A stretch of 64,000 bases of DNA from Aurantiochytrium sp. KH105. Lineage: Eukaryota; Sar; Bigyra; Thraustochytrida; Thraustochytriidae. Every line of letters begins with the position of its first letter. Position 1 is the stretch's first letter. The position numbers and the translations under genes were made by a program. Under the pieces are notes generated by a model. That model worked only from the letters and a program-made list of their open reading frames with translations, was not told the DNA's origin and ran no database searches. Below, piece by piece: positions 42,249 through 52,527 of this stretch. The stretch is taken from the NCBI GenBank assembly GCA_003116975.1, contig BGKB01000021.1:434001-498000 (forward strand). Reading direction: 5' to 3'.

Positions 42249-42643
42249 TTTCAAGGTCCACTACTATCGTTAGACGCGATCAAAGAACTGGCTGACACGG
42301 GGGTTTATATCTGAAATTGATCCCTGTTGGTGAAGGCGCAAAGCGAGCTCGTGCTTGACAACTCTGTTCAAGACAATAAGAAGAGAAAAAGGTTTTAGAG
42401 ATCTGTGACGAAAGCTTGCATGTACATGTGCCAGCACTCGGCAAACACAAGACGCGCCATCTGCGAACTTGAACAAAAAGGAAGCAGTTATCGAAAAAAT
42501 AAAATATGGTTCTGGTACAGCCTCCGCTTGCAATAAATTTACATCCCTCGCCTTCGCTTCCGCTTTCGCTTCGCCCTTTCTCGATGATCTTCGTCAGTGT
42601 CATTGGTACTGCTGCATAGGTCGACAACAACTCGGTCATCTTC
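42249..42643. other. Convergent 3' flanks
   Basis: This is the spacer between the small frame and the stop of the ROCO-TIR gene. It is likely 3' UTR, and no gene is seen. Confidence 0.6.
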
Positions 42644-45600
42644 CTAATCAAGCCTTCTCCGCTTTCCACGTGCTTCAGAAATCACCTCGTCCTCATCTTC
42701 TGCATTGTCCATCTCTGCTGAGACGATGTTGCTCTCGTTTTGGTCGTCAGATCTGCTCGATGCGCTTGCACTCGCGACTGCTATATCTGCCGCTGCCGAC
42801 GTCTTCTCAGCTTCCTTGGCATCGTCACCATGTTCAGCTGCTTCGAGAGGCTTTGTTGCATCCTCATGCAAGCCAATTACCTGTCTGATCGACCGTACAA
42901 GAGCGTCCACCTCGTCTGGCTGGCCCCTGTTCAGCATTCGAACATACAAAGGATTGCCACTCCACGATATCCCGAAACGCCCCGCCCACGTGCCCGTGTC
43001 TACCAACTCTTTGTCCAAGACACAAGGGATCATACTCGCGGGCTTTACACGCTGAAGAGCATAACAGAACTCGTCTCGACAGTTGTCGAGCTCTGTCCTT
43101 TCTTTATTGACCTTCCTCATGTACTCTTGGGTCACGAAGACCACGACCGCTTTGCACCGGTCAATGCCATCTGCCATCGAATCGAGAACCTCTGTGCCAA
43201 TGTCTTTCTCGTCGAGCCAACAGCGGATTCCGCGACCCTCAAGTGCACCCGCGATGGCCTTCACCATTCCATGGACCTCCATGTTCTCACCCCAGGCATG
43301 CGACAGGAAGACGTCGAAAGGCTTGGCATCACTGGTGACGGATGAATACAAGCCTCGTGCGGCCTCACCATCCTCTACAAATGGCGAGAACAGTGCCAAA
43401 GAAAGACGTATTCCCCTTTGCAATGAGGGAACCTCGTTGTAAGTAGCATCTGCAAATGCATCGACAGAAGCACATGCATCTTCGCTTTCGGAGCCGTCAG
43501 AGCTAAGAAAGAGTTTCGGTCCAAGATTTCCCCTCATGAAAGACGCGTCGATGCTCTCCAGACAATGCTGGAGAATCTTGACGTGACTCTTCAGACTTTT
43601 CTTCGCGGGTTTCTTGAAGTGAAGCGTCACCCGCCTGCCACTTGTTTCCAGGATCATGTCCACATTTTCAAAGGCAATACTCGCAAAGTCGGAGAATACG
43701 ACACCATTTCTCACGCCCACGAGGCCCGGCAAACTCTGTATGAGACTGGCAATGAAGCGTTGGAACACGCCTTTGGGGAGGACTTTGAACTTGATATAAG
43801 CCAAAGCGCGTTGCTCGCCCAGGCCACAAAGTGCCTCTGTTCTTACGTCATTCTTCACTGGTTGCAAAAGGCTTGGTATCAGAAGCGCACCCTCCTTGTC
43901 GACGATATCACCATCCTCGTCGACATCCTCGATCCAAGGACTCGGGCATGCCAACAGCATTGCGTACATCAGCTCAACGAGGTATTCGATCGGCTGTCCT
44001 TGCCATAGCCAATCTAGTAGTTGCCGACTGGCAACTCCACGTTCTGACCAGACATCTAGCGCATCTCGTAGATTCCTCGGCAGTTTCCCTTGATGCAACA
44101 GCTTCTTCTTGTGCCTTTTCATGTGATTCATGCTCGGGTCGCAGATGACACGCGATAGGTTTTCCAACAACCATTGCGGCCGAATCACGACAATCTGTCG
44201 CAGTACGTCATGTTGGCCTGTCGTCAGGTGCACGAGCACGCCGACTTCATGCATGTACTTGAGCATCTTGGACACATCTTCTTTCGAAATGTGGCAATCT
44301 GTTATTGCCAGTCTTTCTACATCATCCAGCGACAAGTAATCCTTGTCTTGCGAGAGCAGCTTCTCCAAGCAGTAGGACCATCGTAAAGGGACTTTCTTCT
44401 TGACAAAGTCCTTGTCAGCAACCGCCTTCGAAAGCGACTCGCGAAGCGACCTGACCCGATTGGGCTTGTCATCCCGAATGGTGTTGTCGATCGGGAAAAA
44501 CCAGAGTTTTGCTTCGTCATTCAGCAGCACAACGGGCTTTGCGCTGCAAGGTCTCAGCACCTTCATGTCTAAGGTGTCTTCGATTTCATCGTGCTCCTCA
44601 CAGTCCGGTACCTGGTCAAGATATGTCCCCACCAGGGCAATATTGGCATCCGGTGCGTGTAGACGAATGGAGTCGATCCAGAAGCGAAGCGTCTCCAACG
44701 AGTCCTCTTGCGAGGCGAGCTTGGCGTACTCTATCTCGCCGAGTTTATTTTTGACACGGTCCTTGCCCAGAACCTCGCGCATGTCGAAAACCAGCACGTA
44801 GACGCCGTATTGCGTCAAGAACAGATGGTGTAGGGCATAAAAGACTTCCTGTCCACCATAGTCCCAGACCGTGAAGCTAATCTCCTCGTCTGGCTTGTCG
44901 GCTTGCTTCTTTATATGGAGACGAAGCGGTGTACGCACGGCTTTGGCAATCTCGCTTTTGTCAAATGACGCCTTTGATCCACGACTCGAAGTGGACTTGC
45001 GAGGAGATTCAGGGGGTTGCATCACATCACTTGACGAATGTCGGGAGGGACCCTCGGCAACGTCCTGCCGACGGTATTTGTACTTTGCAAATTGCTCGCC
45101 AAGATCAGCGTCACCGAATTGTTTGCGCTCTTTCCAGTCACGCGTGCGCATCAACTTGAGTTTCACACCAATGGTTGAGTCATGATCCGAATTATACGGT
45201 TGTCCTAGAAGCGTGCGAATCGTTGATGTCTTGCCTGCGGCGCCTTTGCCCACAACCATGAGCTTGGCGCGACCCCAGCGTACCTTTTCATCCGCCAAGA
45301 GTGCCTTAGAGGCAACTGTGCTGAGATCCTTTAGCTCAATCTTCGCGAGCTTTACTCGAGCCTCAATACGAGCGAGGATGTCGGGGGAAATACGGCGACG
45401 AGACAGACTGTTTGGAATTTCCGGCTTGTGAGCATTCACTTGTCATTTTATACATTGAGTGCCACAGTGTCAGCATCATGGAAACGTACCCTAGTCCTTG
45501 GAGAATTTCGTTGCTCTCCAACGCAGTCGCTAGTGCCTCCGCTCCCGCGTTGCCAATCTTGTTGTCGATCAAGCTGTGGAATGGCGTTGCGAACGTCAGC

Positions 45601-47499
45601 GGAAGACAGGCCATGCCACACCAAGTCTTTCTGCAACGTACCTTAAAAAAGTCAACAGTGACTTGTTGTTGGTCAGAGCATCCGCCAGCGCCTTTGCGCC
45701 ATCGTCGCCAATTTTGTTGGAATTCAGCCTGTGTTTGTTTATCGAAGCAAACGTGCATTGCATTAAGCAAGTACGGAAAACGACAGCGTTGAGCATCAGT
45801 TGGTACGATAAGATAATTGCAACGTGCTTGCTGTTCAGTCATTCTTGCTCCTAGCGTATAATATTTCTATCTTCACTTTTACTTACCTGAGAGTCTGCAA
45901 GGACGAGTTCTTCGGAAGCGCATCTCCCAGCGCCTTTGCGCCATCATCGCCGATTTCGTTATCCTTAAGCCTGCGTTTGTACATCATAGGTGAATGTCGT
46001 GAACCAAAACGTGCAGAGCGAGTTGTAGAAACCATTAGTAGCAGCATTAGGCATCCGTTTGGTGTGATAAGATTATTGCATCGTGCTTGCTGGTCAGTCG
46101 CTTTTGCTCCTTGCGCAAAGTCCTTCTTTTCCCCCACTGCTACCTACCAGAGCGTCTGCAGTGACGAGTTCTTCGCGAGCGCATCTGCTAGCGCCTTTGC
46201 GCCACCAGGACCGATATTATTACTCGAAAGTCTGCGTTTGTGCGTCATGGACAATGCCGTGAACCAAAATGTGTATGGCGTGGTGTAAGAACCATTGACA
46301 GCAGCATTATGCATCCGTTTGGCGTGATGCAATTATTGCAACGTGCTTGCTGGTTAGTCGCTCTTGCTCCTTGCGCACGGTTCTTCTTTCCCCATTGTTA
46401 CCTACATCAGCATCTGCAGCGAAGAGTTCTTCGCGAGCGCATCTGCTAGCGCCTTTGCGCCGGCATCGCTGATGTTGCTTTTCGAAGACCTGTGCTTATG
46501 CGTCATGGAAAACGTCGTGAGCCAGAATGTGCATGACGTGGTGTAAGCACCATTGACAGCAGCATTATGCATCCGTTTGGTGTGATAAGATGATTTCAAC
46601 GTGCTTGCTGGTCAGTCATTCTTGCTTACTCCCTCAGAGTCCTTCTTTCATTACTGTCACTTACTCTAGCGTCTGCAAGGACGAGTTCTTCGTGAGCGCA
46701 TCTGCAAGCGCCTTTACCCCATTATCGCCGATATTATTACTCGAAAGCCTGCGTTCGTGCGTCATGGATAATGTCATGAACCAAAATGTGCATGGCGTGG
46801 TGCAGAAATCATTCATAGCAGCATTATGCATCCGTTTGGTGTGAAAAGATTATTGCATCGTGCTTGCTGGTCAGTCGCTTTTGCTTCTTGCGCAAAGTCC
46901 TTCTTTTTCCCCACTGCTACCTACCAGAGCGTCTGCAGTGACGAGTTCTTCGCGAGCGCATCTGCAAGCGCCTTTGCGCCACCAGGACCGATATTATTAC
47001 TCAAAAGTCTGCGTTTGTGCGTCATGGACAATGCCGTGAACCAAAATGTGTATGGCGTGGTGTAAGAACCATTGACAGTAACATTAAGCATCCGTTTAAT
47101 GTGATGCGATTATTGCAGCGTGCTTGCTGTTTAGTCGCTCTTGCTCCTTGCGCACGGTTCTTCTTTCCCCAGTGTTACCTACATCAGCGTCTGCAGCGAC
47201 GATTTCTTCGCAAGCGCATCTGCTAGCAATATTGCACCAGCATCGCCGATTTTTTCAAATAGGAGACTGCGTTTATACGTCGTTGACGATAAGGAAAAAA
47301 ACAGAAATGGTGTGGAGTGTCACCAAAGAAGACAACAAATCATGGTCGAGCATACGTTTGGAGAAGATATTATCGCGCCCATGCCGGTCAGCCTATATTA
47401 TCTCTTGCAAGTACATGCGCCATTGACGTACCGTAGGCGTTTGCTGCCCTCGGACATCAATTTGATCGCATGCTCAATACTCGACGCGTCTGATGCCAT
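42644..47499 (-). CDS. Ten-exon LRR-ROC-COR-TIR receptor-like protein
   Basis: Exons on the minus strand are 47432-47499, 47183-47266, 46925-47008, 46665-46748, 46406-46489, 46148-46231, 45887-45970, 45642-45728, 45490-45573 and 42644-45407. All nine introns are GT-AG and phase 2, and the product is 1168 residues. Exon 1 gives a 22-residue cap (MASDASS). Exons 2-9 each encode one leucine-rich repeat of the type L-x-SNNIG-x2-GAKALADAL (residues about 23-248). The ROC GTPase has P-loop GKGAAGKT at 301-308, switch II WDYGGQE at 429-435 and TYLD at 509-512, with a Ser-rich insert between. The COR region spans roughly 580-860. The C-terminal TIR starts FDVFLSHAWG at about 945, has CWLDEKDI, and has a candidate NADase Glu at 1027 in DNCRDEF. 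The extreme C-terminus is basic (GKRRRLD). It is probably cytosolic or nuclear; ligand unknown. Confidence 0.9.
45642..47266 (-). repeat. Tandem array of exon-intron LRR modules (about 259 bp period)
   Basis: Exon 3' ends fall at 47183, 46925, 46665, 46406, 46148, 45887 and 45642. The spacings are 258, 260, 259, 258, 261 and 245 bp. Intron sequence is repeated along with the exons, for example the TGCTTGCTGGTCAGTCG block. Blocks three modules apart are nearly identical (47183 versus 46406, 46925 versus 46148, 46665 versus 45887; offsets 777, 777 and 778 bp). This indicates a duplicated three-module unit. Confidence 0.9.
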
Positions 47500-48837
47500 T
47501 GCTTCTCTCTGAGTCAGTCTTTCAGAATAACGAGTTTGCGCGAGACAACAATGAAGGGTTACGCTCGACGCGCTGGAGCTCCTCGGGTGTCTCCGAAGAT
47601 TGCGAGGCACGCGGCCAGATAAGTCAAGAGCTAGAAAGTAAGACGTGAGGTGGGGTCGCGATCCCCAATCCGCGAGCTCAGAGGAGCTGCTCGCACCTCA
47701 AGCGAGAAACAAAGTACCGCCTCGCAGTCGGCTTGACGCAACGAGCAGACAGCACGACAGGCAGGACAGGCCCAGGCCCTTGCAGCATACGAGCGGCACG
47801 TGACAGGCTATTCGATCTTTACTGTTGTTGATTTTTCGCATGTTACGATGAGAATCGAAATGAGTTTTGCAGACCGCGGCGAAGATTTACAAAGCCGCCT
47901 GTGATGATTTCGAGACGGTAAATATCATATCCTAAATAGGATGCGCCATGAGCCCAGCGTCCTGCTTCTTGTTGGGGATTGAATTTGGATTGGCGTACTT
48001 TTCGTTTTCGACAATTCTGTGCCCTCGGAGAAGACAGAAGCCATTTTCCATCGAAAAGTCACCCTCGCCATCCTCTAGCTCCTTGGCTCAATGAAGTATC
48101 TGTACATTGTGCATTGCTCGAAGAGAGCGTATCCATGGCCAGCGGCAGCATGATGACTGTGTAAATTTTTCGTCGTATCGTTGCCGCGGCGCAGCAACAC
48201 TGTCCAGAGCCAGGCAACTTGGTCCACCTGCTGGCCTGATTAAAAACTTAGCCAAAGGAAGCATGCCGCGTCGTGAAAAAGCTCTCAAGCGCGGGCGATT
48301 GATTTGGCAGAAAAAGGAAACCCGCCAGCGCCAGGACAAGCTCAATTGTTTCGTGATTGAGGGCTTCTATTGAGTTGTAGCCGAACGCAAGAGGTGAGCT
48401 TCCTGCTATCGTTCTCGATCACAATCGCGGTCCCCTTCTGGAAAACTTTCAATCGCCAACTTGGGTCCCAGTTAAGAACGCACTCCGCCGACATCCGTGT
48501 ACCTTCAAGACTTAATCTGAATTTCTTTACAGACATCACAGCGTAGTTCATGAGCCCATCATGCCCGAAACCTGACTGCGAGTATACCAATGCCTTGCAA
48601 AACCCGAAACCACAGAGTTCGAGCTTGAAGAAGCCACGTGCGAGGTGGGTCGGGCGGGGGCTGCTCTTCGTCTACCAGACCAGCGCGGCGCCCAGGCCAG
48701 CCAGCTAGCCTGGCTGCCTGCCCGCACGCACGCTGACCAGGCAGCCGCGGCCAATCGGCGTAGATAGACAGTTGAGATCCTCGGGCGAGAAAGACAGAAA
48801 CCCAACCCAACCATCGCGCGAGCGCGCAGAAGCAAGC
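47500..48837. promoter_or_regulatory. Divergent 5' region of the ROCO-TIR and EME1 genes
   Basis: This 1.3 kb holds no supported gene and no tandem repeat. The minus-strand frame of ROCO-TIR exon 1 stays open to 47610 but has no other ATG. Short frames on the plus strand at 48107-48373 and the minus strand at 48342-48590 have no domain. Both promoters should lie here. Confidence 0.5.
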
Positions 48838-49514
48838 ATGAGCAGCGCGGCCGGCGTCGTGGACCTTGTGGATCTTGACGCTGACGACGACAGCGAGGAG
48901 GACGAGGATGAGAACGAATGCGCGGGAAATGTACTGGGACTCAGTCCGAAGCCCGCGATAAAGTCCAAGAAAGGACCGGAAGCGTCAGCACGACAAGCAG
49001 GTATGGTGCGAAAGGGACTCGACCTCGCCTTGTCCTCCTCCGAGGACGAAGACGACGACGACGACGAGGACAACAATGGCAATGGTGACATTGTGAGATT
49101 GGGCAACACGGTTAGCCAAAGCAAAATTGAGAATGAGGCTGATGAAGAAGACGAGGGCGACGAAGAAGACGATGAAAGCATTCAAGTTCTCCGTGCTGCT
49201 GCCTCAAAATTGACCTCTTATACACAGTCCTTGTCGAGCCCAACGCCGCTTCGCGGAGAAGCTGAAGTCATATCGCTTGTCACTACAGAAAAGAAGAAGA
49301 CCACCTCAAGGATGGCACCCAGCCCCGTGAGCGTTCTCTCCGTCTCGCCAGTGGTGTCACCGACGCGAAAGCGTGGGCGTTCAACAACTGACACAATAGA
49401 CGATGAATATCGAGGGCAATCAACTGCACGGAGATTTGAAGAGATGCCAAGAGCCAAGCTTTCCTCGACTGTCTCGTTCGCAACCTCAACTTTCACATCA
49501 ACAGTCACTTCTTC

Positions 49515-49547
<33 letters not shown>

Positions 49548-50799
49548 GGTACTCTACAGCAGTGCACAGGCATATGGATCGGGTCCGCAACATGCTCCCG
49601 CGCCTCCTGCTTTAAAGCCTGACATTTCCGAAAAGAAATTGGAAGGTCTCACAAAGGCAGAAGCAAGAGAAGCAATGCGTAAAGCGAAAGCAGAGGAAAA
49701 GGCGAGGAAGAAACGCCACCAAGCGGAGTGCAAGCTCGGCCGATGGATCAAGAATGGCAAGCACGCGCAAGCAGAAGTAGTGGCCGTCTTTAGCCCAAGA
49801 TTCGCGCAAACAGATCAGGGCCGAGCGCTCCAAGGCATGTGTATCGCTGAAGACATTGACTTTGTTGTCGAATCCGGCTTTCGATCGTCGTGCATGGTAA
49901 CCTTTGCGCACCGCCCGTTCCTTAAGAGCACAGACAATCCCGACTCGGCGGGATTTCAACTCAAGAACGGGATCACCACCAAACCCGAGCCTGTGGTGGA
50001 TGCCAAGGCGGCGCCGTGTCTCATGAGCAATGCCGCTCTTCTCTTTTGGGACGCTGATGATTTCGTCATGCGGCTCTGTCGAGATTTGGAAGGTTATGCT
50101 TCACTTGAAGTGGTCATATCTAGCGCGCTTGCCGATTGGAGTCGCATTGTCACCAGTGGTCGACCTCGCAGCAAATTTACCAAAGATCAGCCCAAGCTCA
50201 TTGTAGTCTTACGTGGCGCAAATGAGGCTGTTCTCTCTGCGCAAAAACTTGCGCGAGCCCAGAAGAAGACGTCGCAAGAGTCTGCTGATCAACTTGTGAA
50301 CCCTGATCGTGCAACTCAAAGTGCACTCACCGATGCGCTCTCGTGGCTCTACGTCGCGTACGGATGTGAGAGCCGCGTGCTGCTCAACGATCAGGACAAG
50401 ACCAATGAGCTCTTTCGAGACTACGCATTTGCGATCATGAGTGCATTACATTATCGTCCAAAGACTGCAGTAGAGGTACTCGCGGAGTTCAAGGGAGCGG
50501 GAGGACGTGACGCAGATTGGGGCACCAACTGCGAGCGTGGCGAGTATGTGTCGCACATGTGGTATCTCATGCTCCTCTGCGTCCTTGGAGACGTCGGCGC
50601 GCGGCGCGTGTTGGAAGAATATCCATGTCTCCGGTCAATTACCGACGTCTACCTCGATTCGACTCGACATGAGCATGAAAAGGAGCAATTGCTGGAGGAT
50701 ATTTTGTCTGGGTCGAGTTCCAGCGCAAAGTTCAGAAAGAAGTCTCGGGCTCTCTATCGTCTTTTTACCGCACGGGACCCGCATCTCCTCCTCAAGTAA
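48838..50799 (+). CDS. EME1: EME1/MMS4-like crossover-junction endonuclease subunit
   Basis: This is a 653-residue XPF/ERCC4-type protein resembling Eme1/Mms4, the non-catalytic partner of Mus81 that cleaves branched recombination intermediates. Residues 1-110 are acidic (DADDDSEEDEDE, SSSEDEDDDDDE). A poly-Ser run (about 223-238) is coded by an imperfect TCA repeat. A Lys/Glu coiled helix (LTKAEAREAMRKAKAEEKARKKR) is the usual lead-in to the ERCC4 fold. The fold has FVVESGFRSSCMVTF, PKLIVVLRGAN and the QSALTDALSWLYVAYGCESRVLL and MSALHYRP helices. The C-terminus (YPCLRSITDVYLDS to FTARDPHLLLK) is the tandem helix-hairpin-helix tail. The ERK-D nuclease motif is absent, as expected for Eme1. 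The ATG at 48838 is used because upstream frame starts are not ATG. Confidence 0.82.
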
Positions 50800-51313
50800 C
50801 TTGAAGTGTCATGGAAACCGTATTTGAGCGACACCATTCCAGAGCGCGACAAATGAACACGTACGTACAAAGCACATTAGAACATTGTGGAGTGACAGAC
50901 GAAGAAGGCTCAATTTGGTAGTACACGCGTAGATGTGTGACGAACCAGTTGCGCCAATCAGACAAGCAAGCAAGGTTTGCGTTTTTCGTCGTCTCACTTC
51001 ATTCACTTTACTTTTATAGAATCTAGGAGTAAAAGGTGAGATTACACACACCCAGATCAACGAGGCCTCGTTAGATTGAAATTGCAAGCGTGTTGCATCG
51101 CCTTGGGCGCGAAAATGCTTGCCATAACCCCTGATGGTCCATTCACGCAGAGAAGTAGGGGCTCAAGACCACGACACTTGCGCAAGAACTAGGAACGCGT
51201 GTTGCGGGCCACAAAGGCGATGGCCCGATAAATGCTTGCTGCAGTGTGGGGCTTTCAGGTCTGATGTGCGAAGCTTTCAAAACGGAGCAAGCAGACGAAA
51301 ACGACTAAAAAAT
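50800..51313. other. Convergent 3' flanks of EME1 and RPB11
   Basis: No gene or repeat is seen. This is likely 3' UTRs and spacer. Confidence 0.6.
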
Positions 51314-51910
51314 CTACATCATGCCAACCGATTCGTTGTATTGGTCACGAGCATCGCGAAAACGTTCTTCGAGCAGGCGAATCTCCTTGTTAAGATTGGT
51401 CGTGGCATTTTGAATGGCGTCGAGTGCAGTCACCGATCCATCTGTGCGAACTTTCATCTCAATGAGCGTCTCGAGCGGATGGGGATGCCGGTAGCCCGCA
51501 AAGCGGACGGTGGCGTCTTCGAGGAGTTTCCTGTGTGATTTGGACGTTTTTGCAAGCGCGATGCGCATCTGTTAGCTGCCGCACGGAGCAAGGTGATGTG
51601 ATACGAGCTGCTTGCTAGTATAACAAATGCTTGAAACGTACATGCGCATCATGTTGCCCAAAGTATGGTCCTCTTTGACAAAGATGAAGTCCGCGGAGTT
51701 GACAATCTTGCTGTCGACCTTGTAGCCAACCCTGCGCGAACAAAGAAAAGGTGCCGAGAGCAAGAGGGAAAAGACTGTCAGATCCTTTTTCCAGGTCTTC
51801 GCGCCCGTGACGAGTGCGCCTCCGCGCTGCGCGCCAGCGCGGCCCAAGACTTACTTGACTTCGGTGGTCTCGTCGAGGAGCACGGACTCCTCCCGATCTG
51901 GTGCGTTCAT
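51314..51910 (-). CDS. POLR2J: RNA polymerase II subunit RPB11
   Basis: The three exons are complement(join(51314..51530, 51642..51731, 51855..51910)), giving 120 residues, the usual RPB11 length. Exon 1 reads MNAPDREESVLLDETTEV, and MNAP is the family N-terminus. Exon 2 holds KEDHTLGNMMRM, equivalent to the conserved EDHTLGN core. Exon 3 begins KLLEDATVRFAGYRHPHPLE and ends in the long helix LLEERFRDARDQY that pairs with RPB3. Both introns (123 and 111 nt) have GTAAGT or GTACGT donors and CAG acceptors, and both are phase 2. The exon-3 acceptor is placed at CACACAG because it restores the family spacing between HTLGN and FAGY. It is divergent from the Vti1 gene. Confidence 0.93.
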
Positions 51911-52527
51911 CGTGCCTGTGGTCCTCGGCCTCTTCGGTGTATCGCCCGGCGCGAGCGAGAGTGGGTGAGAGGCGGGCCTCCTGCGCTCGCGTTCGCTCGC
52001 TCGTGCGCGGCCAACGGAGAGTGCTTCAGGTTTAGCGCGAGCGAGCAGAGCAGTGAGCAGAGCAACTCGACGCCGTTTGTTTATTCTTTCATCTCATTTA
52101 TTTTCTTTGTTTTCGCTACTTTAGACGGGAAATTGTCCATTTATAGCGCAAGGGAACAACGGAGAGCGAGATAGCCTATCTCGTTGCGAAGGGTAGTAGG
52201 AGCTCGGGTAGGAGACAAAGAACCAAATCGAGCGCGTCAAGGTCTGAGCGCGAGAGGCGAGACGCGAGGGCGCTGCGCGCGTGCGCACAAGCAGGTAAAC
52301 GCACGACGCGAAGGCCTAACGCAGGCGCCGCAAGAGCTCGGTTACCTATCTGACGTTCCTCTGTGCTGGCCAAGGTTTTGGCGAGTCTGCTGGACGATCG
52401 AGCGAGGCCGACGGCGACAACGAGGGACGAGGACGAAAGGAAAGGGCGGCCACGCCACGACCTATTGCTGCGCTGTGCTACGCTGTTCTGAGAGCTAGAT
52501 TGTTCGGCCACCCGGGCGAAGGCCAAC
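51911..52527. promoter_or_regulatory. Divergent promoter region of RPB11 and VTI1
   Basis: This 617 bp separates the two start codons. GAGCGAGC-type stretches (about 51945-52060) and a T-rich tract (about 52075-52125) are present. No gene is supported. Confidence 0.5.

Noticed and set aside
41507-42295. A 262-codon plus-strand open frame overlapping the small gene at 41871
   Set aside because: Its second half is an Arg/Ser-rich shadow of the better frame and its first half is in AT-rich upstream sequence. No domain is seen.
45408-45439. A GTG at 45437-45439 as the start of a stand-alone ROC-COR-TIR protein
   Set aside because: It is not an ATG. The stretch is better explained as the end of an intron with the acceptor TTCCAAACAG at 45408, which restores the phase-2 frame from the preceding LRR exon.
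45500-47300. A CRISPR-like array or satellite on the basis of regular repeats
   Set aside because: The conserved blocks carry splice donors and acceptors and translate as LRRs in one frame. The intervening blocks are also repeated, unlike spacers.
47640-47690. A tRNA-like hairpin with GGGGTCGCGATCCCC
   Set aside because: It lacks the GTTC T-loop consensus and no matching acceptor, D or anticodon stems were found nearby.
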